Assembly (NCBI GenBank): GCA_905160935.1
Contig: CAJHZI010000191.1
Span: forward strand, 668,501-732,500
Direction of reading: 5' to 3'
Length of the DNA stretch: 64,000 nucleotides
Origin: Enchytraeus crypticus
Lineage: Eukaryota; Annelida; Clitellata; Enchytraeida; Enchytraeidae
The notes beneath the pieces were generated by a model that was given only the letters and a program-made list of their open reading frames with translations, was not told where the DNA came from and did not search any database. Positions 36,549 to 47,075 of the stretch are shown piece after piece; position 1 is the stretch's first letter; each line of letters begins with the position of its first letter. The position numbers and the translations under genes are program-made.

Positions 36549-39500
36549 CTACAAATGAAAAACCAAATAATCCTCAGAGCCTAATGATATGTTAAAAAAT
36601 AATGAAAAATATAGAGGATTACTGATTAAATTACTGATGGATGATAATATGTAGGACAGAGAGGGTTTGAGACAGACTATTCGTATCCCCACCCCAGTTA
36701 AACTGGGAGTCAAGGGAAGATGATGATGATGAAAGAGGATTACTAAAACTTCATTCGAATCAACAGTATGATAGATTTTGCTTCAAAATACAGAATAATA
36801 TGCACAGAGCAAAAGCCTAGGCTCTTACGTTATCGATATTCTTTCTAAATTAAAAGGCTCAAGTCTAGTTTAACCTTAGTTTCTGGCTAGACTAGTATGT
36901 CAGATACAGGGAGACCTCTGGATTTTAATCCAGCCCCACTGATCCGTTATCGAACATTTTGCCAACAAACCACCAGCTCAGACCATTAATTAGAAACTCA
37001 CATTACAATCAATTCTTTCAACATCCATTTCCACATATCAGGAACAAATGAAACATCTTGAATGCATTATTCCCATATTAACTGGGTTTATTAAACAATA
37101 TTTACAATGTAGTCCAAGACATATCTACTTATATGTAATGTTGTACAGGATGTATCGTCTTACAGCATATTTAATGATATGACCAATATTTAACTTTTCA
37201 CAGATGTAATGAACTTGATTTAAGTATCGAATTATTGAGATATAATTTACAGTAAATAAAGGATTTCTTAAACTTTATCAGTAGAATAAAGCAAACAAAC
37301 ATGATATATAAATGTCTGATGCATTTATGTTTCATTGATATGATATTTGCATGATGTGACAGTGTACTGTGATGTCTCTTATATTGTTTTTTACTTTGGT
37401 TCTAATAAACTTCAACTTCAAGAATACTCAATTACACATTCAAAACACAAATTTGTAGAGCAGAAGATGCCATTTTAATATTTGAAAATATAAAGTATAA
37501 ACATTATAAACAAACCGCCAGTGATGCACAGAAAACCCCGATGATGGCACCCACGAGCACGTCACTCCAATGATGTTTGTAGTCGCTAACACGAGACAGA
37601 CAGACGTAGACAGCAGCATAGACTGCTGCCACCTGTAGACCATGTCTCAGCAACACGCTGCCACGCCACGTCACGCGTGCTTGTAGGTAAAACTAGTCAT
37701 ACATATACGGTGCACATTAATAAATAATTTAATCCCATAACAAAATTGCTTGCGATAACTTAGTCAATTCTTGCTATTTCGCTTTGAAATTCAAGTCGTC
37801 TGAATAGGAGGAATTTCTTCACAAGCTCACCAAATTTTGTACAAATATTCTGAAAGGACCGGAGTTAGCCAAGTTTTACGACAAAATTTGATTTTTTAAA
37901 ATTAATACTGCATAATGGAGAATAATTGAAGTTAGGCATTTTGTCACATCCAAATTAGCATCATTTTCCTCATTCAAAACCGATGTCTGTGATGGGCGAG
38001 CTCAGGATTTGAATCCTGCACATACTTATCTGTGGTCAAATTTTTTACCGACATTGCCACTGGCTCCAGCTAAAATAATGCATAATCAATTTATTACATT
38101 TTGAGTTATTTAAAGGATTTCAAGCATGCAGTCATTATTAAGCTAGACATTTATGTTATCCAATGCTTCAAAAATCATACTAAAAACTTATACTCATCAA
38201 TCGACCATTACTTTAATTAATTTAAGGATTATCAAAATAAACACATTCCACTATTGGCTGGAGCCAATGATGATGTCGGTAAGATATTCGACTGCATATC
38301 AGTATGTTCAGGGTTCAAATCCTGGGCTCGCCCGTCACTGACATCGCTTTTGAGTGAGGAAACTGACATTAACATTAGCTTTTTTTATTGCAGAAATGAA
38401 TGATTTCTTCAATTTAAAATGAACATGAGTAGCAACATCAGTCACTAAGTACACAACAAAACAAATCTAAGTAACAATCACAAATGTGTTACTCACGCAG
38501 AGAAAGGTAGCACAATAAGCAGACATAGAAGAGTGTCCAGACGGAAATGACAGTCTGCAAATATATCACACCAAAAGATTAAATATATAGTTTTAAATTA
38601 ATTATTAATAATTATTAGCAGAAATTTTCTGCACTGCTAAGTGTGACCAAAACCAAATGTCAAGGACTAACATTAAAAGTACATAACCAAAATTCTCATG
38701 AGAATTTACTGAGCAATTACTTCAATAAATACTAACCTGATTACAAATGCTTAAAAAAACCACTTGTAACTAATTCATAAATTAATAAATTACTGCTTTC
38801 TCAGGGAATGACGTCCAAGCCCTGTAAATGTTAGTCGAGTCTGAGAAAGGCATATGGGCATACCTCATCATGAGCAGAATCCCCCCAAGAATAATGGAAA
38901 ACCATGTTAGATGATTTAAGGATCCACTCGTATGTAGACATGAAGAAAAATCGAAGGACAGAGAAGAGTGGAGGCATTATATACTATGGACCTGCCAGTG
39001 GGCAGCATAAAAGAGTCTAAGAGAGTGAGAGAGAGGGGGTACAATCTACAGGGTGCGCATTAAAAAATAATCCCCTAGCAAAATTGCGATAACTTGGTCA
39101 ATTCTTGACAGTTCGCCTAGAATTCTACTTGTCTGTAGAGGAGGAATTTCTCCAAAAGCTCATTAATGTAGCTGACATAATACATTAATGAAGTGTTACT
39201 ATTAATATATATCAACTTCTTTATTCGTCAACACTTGACAGGAAGAATAGTAACAGAACAACATAAACATAAAAAGTAGGATAAAAAATAAACCACCACC
39301 AATTACACGGAGTTACAGTTAGCCTAATTGGATCAAAATACTTACTTCACACATTCTATTATTAAGCGTAATTCTACACTTCATACATTCTATTAATGCT
39401 TAACAATTAATGCTTAATAATTTAGTCAACCGATTGTTACAGCACTATTACTTTTATTAACCTGACATCTTCCTGAGCATGCTTAGAAGCAGTTGTACCA

Positions 39501-41652
39501 GTGCAGACGCTGTCAGTTACATAGACGTATAGGTTTTGATCCGAGTTTAAAGTGCATCCCAAATGGGTCACATTAGGTCGGCAGACGTCCATAAAATGAG
39601 GCCTCAAACGACCAATCGTGTACTTGCCAATATCTGTTATAGACTGAGATACGGCCAAACCAAATAGAAATACGCCGATAAACTGGTACCAGGCCACAAC
39701 ATAGCCTGGGATGTAGCACGCAGCACTACATCTGTATGACTGAAAATCATTACTATTTCTGTCCCGAAATACGTACTGTATGCCCTCGATGATCATAAAC
39801 TGTAAAAAATAAAAGTTAGAAAGAGACACATTAGCACATAATTATTTAGCATATTGCAATGTCACATAACACAAATGATTATACAGATATTGAAAGTTAA
39901 ACTAATTAGAATTTAATACATATCAAGTTCTATTAGCACAAAAAATTACTTTATAATAAGTCGGATTAATAGCAAACAATACACACCTAGCCTACTCTAA
40001 CAATGCATCTCTCTTTTAGTGCACTGCCCACAGGCATGACCATGGTATACTACGCCTCCACTCTTCTCTGGCTTTTATTTTCTCTTCATGTCCACATACA
40101 AGTGAATTTTTAAATCATCTAAAATGATATACCATTATTCTTGGGGGATTCTGCTTATGAAGTGGTGGGCACCCTATGCCTTACTCAGCATCGACTAACA
40201 TATACTGAGCAGGGGCGTCATTCCCTGAGAAAACTATCCATGAGTATGCATAAGAACGCCTACATCAGAGCTTAACTTATTGTTACATATGCATAAAAAG
40301 TCTATTTTAAATAAATAATAAATATTAAATGTTTTTTAATATATAAGAAAAGCTAATTACATGCTTAAAATTAACATAAATCATCAGTTTTTGAGAAAAT
40401 TAGGATTATTTATAAATACAAATCAGACCATATACGGCAAAAATAAGACAATTTATATGGATCTACACTAAAGCTATAGATACAAATTACATTATTTTGC
40501 AATACATTAATATTCTCTTATTTATGATATTTAATTTGCTTAAATAATATCTACAAAACAGTTAACGACTTACAGAAAGACTTAAACTTAAAGACTTATA
40601 TGTACTAAATTAAGTAGATAAACATAAATTTTAATTGTTACCTACCGTTGCTATGGGAACTAGCAGGCCAACCAATGCTACAGTAAGAATCGTAATAGTG
40701 TCTTCGTGATATGGATAAAACAGCGATTCATCATTGCAGTAAAATCCCCGCTGAAATGGTGTTCCAGCCAATTCAAGTATTCCAGATGGTAGAATCACTT
40801 AAAAGAATAAAACAATACAATTTTAATATAAACTGTATTGTATTAAAACAGAATTCTGAATATTTTTACAAAAATATCTCAAAGAAATTGTAATTAATAA
40901 TTAGAATTCATACCATATGAAAATAAACCAATTATACATATTTCTGAAAAAGAAAAGGATTAAAAAATTAAAATATAATTATAGATTCATTAGTAAGCAA
41001 AATAATTGCATTTTAATTTAATAGAGTACTTTTAGATTTAATAACTCACCTTTAGTACACTGCTAACTGGCATGTCCAATTGTCCATGGTACATAACGCC
41101 TCCACTCTTCTCTGTCTTCCGCTTACCTTTCACGGCCACATATGAGTGGATCTTTAAATCATCTAACATTCCTAATCTCAGCCTGCCTCTGCCTCTATTT
41201 CCTTCCATTCTGCCTTCTATGACCTCTTTTAGTAGTAGATTCTCTCCCCCCTTAGAATGTGTCCTACCCAGCTCTTCTTCCTATTTCTTAATGCATTTCT
41301 CAACTGTCTATCTGTACCAACTCTCTCCAGAACATCCTCATTTGTAACCTATATGGTCCAGCTAATCCTTTCCATTCTTCTCCATATTCACATTTCCAAA
41401 GCTTCTAGTTTCGTGATATCTTTGTTTCACATCCATATAATAGCGTGGTCTATACCAAGGTTTTTACTATCGTTATCTTTATACATCTTTATCTATATTA
41501 AATTTAATAGCTAACAAAACATAACAAAATAATTGCATTAATTACTCACCTAGAATGATACATATAACGTCCAAAATTATTCTTAAAATAATGTTACGCG
41601 ATGATGGCTGGTCTTCCTCCATGCTGGCCACTTTATAGATAGCCTTTGCCAT
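36375..41652 (-). CDS. PLPP: Phospholipid phosphatase (PLPP/LPP, PAP2 family), complete
   Basis: Six minus-strand exons join in phase: 41652-41550, 40797-40646, 39799-39462, 38554-38497, 37692-37516 and 36548-36375, giving 333 codons and a TAG. PLPPs are six-pass membrane ecto-enzymes that remove phosphate from phosphatidate, lysophosphatidate and sphingosine-1-phosphate. All three PAP2 motifs are intact: KYTIGRLRP (residues 144-152), PSGH (202-205, with the catalytic acid/base His) and SRVSDYKHHWSD (250-261, with the nucleophile His at about 258). The RGFYCNDES segment and an N-glycosylation site NVT (about 161) in the second outer loop are also typical. Met1 at 41652 follows an in-frame TAG; Met11 has the better start context (AGCATGG) and could be used. 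The C-terminal tail (about 290-333) is polar and cytosolic. Which vertebrate PLPP1/2/3 it matches best cannot be decided here. Confidence 0.96.
36662..36735. repeat. GATGAT-linked dispersed repeat in PLPP intron 5
   Basis: GACTATTCGTATCCCCACCC, CAGTTAAACTGGGAGTCAAG and GGAAGATGATGATGATG, in reverse orientation to the 17500 copies. Confidence 0.85.
36850..36985 (-). mobile_element. Diverged SINE family 2 remnant
   Basis: CTCTGGATTTTAATCCAGCC and CCACTGATCCGTTATCGAAC resemble the B-box side of the family 2 copies. Divergence is high. Confidence 0.4.
37516..37692 (-). CDS. PLPP: PLPP exon 5 with catalytic motif C3
   Basis: Acceptor GACTAG|TTT, donor CTGGCG|GTTTGT, 59 codons. It encodes FYLQARVTWRGSVLLRHGLQ, then the SRVSDYKHHWSD motif and most of TM6. 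Reading on past the donor would end after three codons; splicing to exon 6 restores a normal C-terminus. Confidence 0.93.
37959..38071 (-). mobile_element. SINE family 2 copy in PLPP intron 4
   Basis: TTTTCCTCATTCAAAACCGA, GGGCGAGCTCAGGATTTGAA and GCCACTGGCTCCAGC, with the tRNA-like head toward the right. It faces the copy at 38256. Confidence 0.8.
38256..38380 (+). mobile_element. SINE family 2 copy, inverted relative to 37959
   Basis: GGCTGGAGCCAATGATGATG, GGGTTCAAATCCTGGGCTCG and GTGAGGAAACTGACATTAAC. It begins with the tRNA-like head (A-box region about 38275, B box about 38312). Confidence 0.85.
38497..38554 (-). CDS. PLPP: PLPP exon 4 with catalytic motif C2 (PSGH)
   Basis: Acceptor TTGCAG|A, donor CTCTGC|GTGAGT. 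One base completes an Arg codon, then 19 codons encode LSFPSGHSSMSAYCATFLC, the PAP2 C2 motif in TM4-TM5. Confidence 0.95.
38795..39035 (+). mobile_element. Short non-autonomous element: LINE head joined to LINE tail, copy 1
   Basis: The first part (TTTCTCAGGGAATGACGTCC to CCAAGAATAATGG) matches the leader of the LINE at 3785-3895. The second (ATGTTAGATGATTTAAGGAT to CTAAGAGAGTGAG) matches its tail from about 6796. The 2.9 kb between is missing at nearly the same junction as in the copies at 40012 and 58985. Confidence 0.85.
39462..39799 (-). CDS. PLPP: PLPP exon 3 with catalytic motif C1
   Basis: Acceptor TTTACAG|TTT, donor GTCAG|GTTAAT, 112 codons plus two bases. It carries VFLFGLAVSQSITDIGKYTI followed by GRLRPHF and a Cys-rich outer loop with NVT. 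Inverted LINE-derived elements flank it on both sides (38795-39035 and 40012-40250). Confidence 0.95.
40012..40250 (-). mobile_element. Short LINE head-tail element, copy 2
   Basis: On the minus strand it reads TTTTCTCAGGGAATGACGCC, AATAATGGTATATCATTTTA (the head-tail junction), GATGATTTAAAAATTCAC and GTGGGCAGTGCACTAAAAGA. It lies in PLPP intron 2. Confidence 0.85.
40646..40797 (-). CDS. PLPP: PLPP exon 2 (RGFYCNDES loop, TM2)
   Basis: Acceptor TTTAAG|TG, donor GCAACG|GTAGGT. It encodes ILPSGILELAGTPFQRGFYC, then NDES and TM2 (ITILTVALVGLLVPIAT). Confidence 0.95.
41048..41510 (-). mobile_element. 3' fragment of the RTE-like LINE, minus strand
   Basis: The reverse complement of 41048-41510 is collinear with about 6450-6905 of the full-length LINE: it includes the GRGRPRL region, the GATGATTTAAAGATCCACTC segment and the tail GGACAATTGGACATGCCAG. 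It lies in PLPP intron 1 and is unlike the deleted short elements. Confidence 0.85.
41550..41652 (-). CDS. PLPP: PLPP exon 1
   Basis: 34 codons from Met at 41652, donor TTCTAG|GTGAGT. It encodes a short cytosolic N-terminus (MAKAIYKVASMEEDQPSS) and the first half of TM1. Confidence 0.85.
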
Positions 41653-42054
41653 AAACCAAACCAATCTAAACGTCTAGCGGTTATCTAAATCAACAAAAGA
41701 ATTAAATATTAATAATGACATGAATTTTCATTATAGAGCAGACATGTCCTACTGGCATTACTCAAAATTTATTAACTTCATAAATACATGAAGCGATCAA
41801 ACGGAAAAGGATCATAAAACGCAAAAAGCGAATATTAAAGTATCAAGGCAATAAAGACCCTTTCCATAACTTGTTATCGGAAACTTATATCAATCTGCTA
41901 TAAAACTCGGCATAAGTGAGACATAATATTACCTAGACGTGGTGATGAACTTATGTTAACCAAGCTGTCTTTAACGTTCTAAAAAATTAGCCCATAAATC
42001 AATAGTCAGAGTAAAATTTACCAGAATTTACCAGAACTGCTACCATCTTTCTTT

Positions 42055-42300
42055 ATTCAATCCTTAGGCAAACTTAGGTAGCAGGAACAAGGGAAGAAAG
42101 CCAAGGGCTTATTTCAATCCACAATCGTACAAGATTACAACATCCAGCTTGTTTTTAAAACTATTCACCGACACCGCATTCACAACCTCCTCACTCAAAG
42201 AGTTACACCTATCAATCACCCTTTGAGAAAAAGAAAACTTTCCTAAGTTTGTCCTTACACTAGGCGTAAATCTCTCAATATGTACAGATCGGTATAATGG
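42055..42300 (-). mobile_element. C-terminal fragment of a CR1/L2-like LINE
   Basis: The minus strand encodes KFSFSQRVIDRCNSLSEEVV then NAVSVNSFKNKLDVV and a stop, the standard end of many CR1/L2-type reverse transcriptases (FSQRVVxLWNSLPxxVV). Confidence 0.8.
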
Positions 42301-42311
42301 ACAATGACTAT

Positions 42312-42392
42312 AAACTGTCTAAAGGTTTAAACACGAGGTATTAAAAGCGATGGTTATCAACGTAGATGATCAATTCACAATAAGATGTGTGT
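42312..42392 (+). mobile_element. 3' fragment of SINE family 1
   Basis: AAAGGTTTAAACACGAGGTA, TTAAAAGCGATGGTTATCAA and GATGATCAATTCACAATAAG match the body end of the family 1 copies. Confidence 0.65.
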
Positions 42393-42740
42393 AAGTTTAT
42401 GTTAAACGATGCAGACATTCCAAAATTAAGCTACGACTAATGGTATAAAAAGCCGATACAACCAGCATACAAATTGTAATACATAACAAAATACACCATT
42501 CATCGCAATTCAATATCTACAATAAGTTCAATAACGATATTTACCTAACAATTATCCTTGTCCTGTTTTTATTATTTAATCATTTATTTCTGTTTATCTG
42601 TTTATCGACTTATCTAGGTACAAAGCTTCCGTTATACCAGATGCAAAATTCTCTCACTTTAAAAACAGAAATATTTAACCGAAAATATGCTGCAGAAAAG
42701 TTATAATAATTTATTATGAATTAAAATAAAGTAAAACAAA

Positions 42741-42962
42741 CATTATAGTTAAATGATCAACTATGTTGATATCTATCATTTTTAATACCACGTATTTAAA
42801 CCGTTAGGCAATTTAGACCACTTTCCGTATAGCCAGTCCAGTGATGTCCGAGATTTTACCATCATATCAGCGCCGCTGGGATTCGAACCCGCGATGGTTC
42901 AATTCACCGCAAGATCTGTCAATTAAAATTTCATGACGTTACCCATACGCTATTTAGACATT
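42741..42962 (-). mobile_element. SINE family 1, copy 3
   Basis: The reverse complement of the whole family unit, with B-box GGGTTCGAATCCCAGCGGCG and GTAACGTCATGAAATTTTAA in the head. Confidence 0.88.
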
Positions 42963-43083
42963 CCAAATAATATTGGGGAACGTTACATTAAAAAATAAGT
43001 TTAAGCAATAAAAAAACTAAAACTACTATACGTGTACTTATCGTAAAAAAGTAAAATCTATATCGTAAAATCTATATAATCTA

Positions 43084-43199
43084 TGTTAACGTCAGTTTCC
43101 TCACTCGAAAGCGATGTCAGTGACGGGCGAGCCCAGGATTTGAACCCCGCACCTACTGATCCGCGGTCGAGTATCTTACCGATTTTGCCACTGGCTCCA

Positions 43200-43276
<77 letters not shown>
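43084..43276 (-). mobile_element. SINE family 2 copy followed by (TA)n
   Basis: GTTAACGTCAGTTTCCTCAC, GGGCGAGCCCAGGATTTGAA and TTTTGCCACTGGCTCCAG, directly followed by about 38 TA units (43201-43276). Confidence 0.88.
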
Positions 43277-43279
<3 letters not shown>

Positions 43280-44270
43280 CTGAGAGATTAATAAAAGATC
43301 CGAAAGATATAAACAATATACAAAGATATAAAAGATATAAAATATATAAAAATATATTAAAAGGATATATAATGGCTTACAATGATATAAGCGTAAAGCT
43401 AGAGTATAGAATAGCGTATTACAATTCTTTATTCTACGGGTGTTGCAAATCTACACGACTTCATGAACCTGCATAAGAAAGGTAAGTTAAATTTCTTAAC
43501 GGAAGCCAGGACTGTAGGGTATGAGGTGAACAACCCGTGGGCCAAGTCAGACACACATGCTTATTAATTGATAAGCCTACACATTGTCACGATTCGTTAA
43601 AATCAAGACAAGAAATAGAATTATTTCCTGCTTTTAACGTGGATTCAACTGTATGTTATCGGCGAATTAATATAAACTTCTGAATGACCATAATATTATT
43701 ACGAATAATTTCATTTTAAAAAATAATATCTAAAAATTACTTTATAAAGTATTTTGAAATATCCCTAAATATATTGGAAAATACTTATAGCTTAGAAACT
43801 TTTCGAGAGAGTTTGAAAAATGAAAAATAAAATACTATTTTTATATTGAAAATAAAATTGTATTTTAAAATATTTTTTCTCCCAGCATTGCATGAATGCT
43901 ATTAGAGGATCTCGATTAGGGTGACTTATAATTAATGTGCAGCATAATTTCTTAACTAAAACTAACTTTAACACTCCACACTCATGAAATTGTATGACTC
44001 AACTTTTTTATTCAAATAGCTCCATCAATGTGATGTTATAGAAAGCCTTATTAAATGAGTGAATTAACCTTAAATGAAGTATAATTATAAGACCTATAGG
44101 CCTACCTAAATTTTCCAACCCTCGATCTTTACCATACGTGTTCAAGAGTTGCGACCAGTACGTATTACATGCCTGTTATCTTAACTTGGACTGGCCTCCG
44201 GCTTTTTTTATCAATATAGTAGGCCTACTCGACGTTGTCAGGGCTAGGTGGGTATGTAAGTTGGCCACTA
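43280..44270. other. Spacer, no feature seen
   Basis: AT-rich intergenic DNA between PLPP and the hAT-like element. No coding or RNA signal. Confidence 0.55.
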
Positions 44271-44274
44271 TAAT

Positions 44275-44460
44275 TACGTAATTTAAATTCCATATTGCAA
44301 TTGTCATTTGCAATTCAATTACGATTTTATTTTTGCTGTAATTTGTAATTTAAATTGTAATTTAATTATAATTTAATTTGTTGTAATTTTGTAATTTGAA
44401 TTAAATTACTTTTTAAAATAACTTTTCTGGCTCAAATTACTCTCCTGACTCAAACAAGTA
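44275..44460. repeat. AATTTAAATT/TGTAATTT repeats, possible transposon subterminal region
   Basis: Dense short repeats (GTAATTTGTAATTTAAATTG) follow CAGGGCTAGGTGGGTA at about 44240, which resembles a hAT-type terminus. No matching right end was found. A SINE family 1 tail fragment follows at about 44505-44545. Confidence 0.4.
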
Positions 44461-45061
44461 ATGATCGAATGTTTCCACAAACGTTTATGAGTAAAAAGTA
44501 AGCGCGCTTTATAGTGAAATGATCAACTATGTTGATATAAAGTTACCTAAAACTGCATAAGTAACAACGGCCTAAAATTTCTTAGTTAAAATTGCCTTAT
44601 CGGTGGTTAAATAAACAAAAACCAGTTACCTATTGAAATCTAATTTTATAGACCCATATGGGATATGATCGTGGACTATATAGGCATCTATCATTCATGA
44701 TAGTTTGCATGCTGTAGTCTATAGGCATAAACAGTATTTAGATATTTGAATTAATATGGTTGGCATGTATTAATCATTGAGTATTGCATCATTACTCAGT
44801 TTAGTCTGACCGCTGCTTTGGTTGGTTGAATGGTCAGTTCAACTACGGCGATGGGCTATAGGCCTATTCATGTAAATGGAACTACAGATCTGTTTAATGT
44901 GCAGTATGCTGGAATAAAAGATCGATTACACAGATTTTTACAGCGTGAAAAGTTAGCTATGCATACACAATTTAAATTACGCTTTCTTTAACTTTAAATT
45001 ATAATTTGCAGCTCATATACCTTATTCAGTCTTCTTGTGGGACCTATATAGGTCTCACAAT

Positions 45062-45241
45062 AGCAATTAATTAACTCTCGTGGGTTCGAATCCCAGCCGC
45101 GCTGATCTGAGAGAAAAATCTCGGACATTCACTGGGCTGGTTACACGAAAAAATGGAATACATTGTCTAACGATTTTAACATGTGGTATTAAAAAGTGAG
45201 AGATATCAAAATAGTTGATCATTTCATTATAATGCGTGTTT
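45062..45241 (+). mobile_element. SINE family 1, copy 4, 5'-truncated
   Basis: Starts just before the B-box CGTGGGTTCGAATCCCAGCC and runs to TTGATCATTTCATTATAATG. The A-box half is missing. Confidence 0.85.
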
Positions 45242-45366
45242 TCCTTTTTTAAATTTAGAAATAATGTACAACAGCAGGCTGCATCAATTTAATCAAGTTT
45301 CATCATTGCTTTGTTGACTAATCCGCGTTTGGTAAATGAAACGCTATTGCAGCTAGAGATGGGAAT

Positions 45367-45575
45367 CGAACCGAACCCGAACCGAACCGAACCCTAAAAT
45401 CTGGAATTTTGACTGAACCGAACCGAACCCGAACCCAGACTCTGGCCGAACCCAAACCGAACCCGAACTCAGACTCTAGCCGAACCCGAACCGAACCCGA
45501 ACCCAGACTCTGGCCGAACTCGAACCGAACCCGAACCCTGGCTTCGCCCAAACCGAACCGAGCCGATCTCTTGAA
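45367..45575. repeat. CGAACC subterminal repeats, left
   Basis: Many copies of CCGAACCGAACCCGAAC, with CAGACTCTGGCCGAAC interspersed, just inside the left inverted end of the hAT-like element. Confidence 0.95.
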
Positions 45576-45789
45576 GTTCCTTTCTCCTTCGCCAGCTCCA
45601 GGAGAAAAGAAATTTTTATTTTCAGCTATTTTTCAAAGTCTGCAGTAAGATATTATGGAGAATGTTTGACATTATATAAAGATAATAAGAACAATACAAA
45701 TATATATTAGTTTTTGAATTTACATGTCTTACAGTATCTAACAGCATATATTCAAGTAAAATGCTGGTTCCGACACAAATTTTAAAATT

Positions 45790-46290
45790 AATAGCATATA
45801 GCGATATGAAGGAATGGTAGCGTTACAAAGGAATGGAAGGAGGAAGCGAGACTGTTCTGCACATGATAATTGATAATCTGAATGGTACAGCGTTGAAATA
45901 CGGAATTAAGATTAACATCAAAGACGAAAGTGAGGAGAGTATCCCAGAATAGAGGTGAAGCCAATATAATAATAAATGTTACGAAATTGGAACAGGTAAG
46001 GAGTTTCAAATATTTAGCTCATACAATAACAGATGATGGGAAATGTGAGACTGAACTATATAGAAGGCTTGCACAGGCAAAAGAAGTCTTCGATAATAGG
46101 AAAGAACTTTTAACAAAAAGCCTAAAGAAAGACAATAAAATAAAGATAGCGAAAACCTTGGTATGGACCACGCTATTATATGAATGTGAAACATGGACAT
46201 CAAGGAAAGAAAACACCAGGAAACTACTAGACCTGGAAATGTGGATATGGAAATGATTGGAAAGGATTTGCTGGACTCAAATAAACTATT
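45790..46290 (+). pseudogene. RTE-like LINE reverse transcriptase fragment inside the hAT element
   Basis: Collinear with about 6200-6620 of the full-length LINE. It encodes [29 protein letters not shown] and [19 protein letters not shown]. It is 5'- and 3'-truncated, with a stop near 46256. Confidence 0.85.
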
Positions 46291-47075
46291 AGTTTCAAAT
46301 TTGAAACCCTAAGGTAAATTATGAAGTTTACTACTGGTTAAATTGATAGAAAACGGTATATATTGTGATAATTTTTCTGTGGATGTACACGTGTTTACCA
46401 AATCGTCCTTATTTGACATTTTTATGTTAATAAATTGCACGTTGTCTCTGAAATATTGAAATAATTTTTTGCCAAGACATTTCCACTTAATTATAAATAT
46501 GGCTAATATATAGGCTTAGTGACAAAATTTATTTTTAAATTGATAAAGCATTCTATTATAATCAAGTAGAATTTTTCAGATTCAGTAATAAAGCTAAATA
46601 TCTTTTTTATGAACATTTGTTGGTCAACTTACAGTATTTTAAGAAATATTGAAATGTACAGGAATAAATACCACTTGTCATCTCTTTTACTCAAGTGAAA
46701 AATGTGGCAGTTATTATTAATTCATGTATTTTTTAAGCACATTTACCTTTTTTTTTAATTTTTTTTTTTTAATTTAAAGAATTAAAACTGGTCTACAAAG
46801 ACCAATCATTAATTTTGTCCGAACAGTCTAACAAGTACACATAACTAAAAATAATCCACTGGCTACATTTAGATTTTACAACTTTAAAATAAATCTAAAC
46901 TTGTTGCTTTATAAGGCATAAATAATTAATAATTATAATAGCAAATTGCTGTACTAGACCAGTATTTGGACCATTCAAATTAATTGATTTGATATCAAAT
47001 AATTCAATTCAATATTAATTTATTCTAGATTAATTATTAATTTGATTAAATCACGAAATTCGTTCTAATTTTTGA

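Noticed and set aside
37500..37516. PLPP ending at the TAA about 10 bp after exon 5
   Set aside because: That would cut TM6 short. A donor at 37515 joins exon 6 in phase and gives a normal family length.
44240..45060. Second hAT-like transposon starting CAGGGCTAGGTGGGTA
   Set aside because: No matching right inverted end or target duplication could be found, so only the subterminal-type repeats are listed.
45318..45648. Open frames on both strands across the GAACCG repeats
   Set aside because: Low-complexity frames inside transposon subterminal repeats; no conserved protein.
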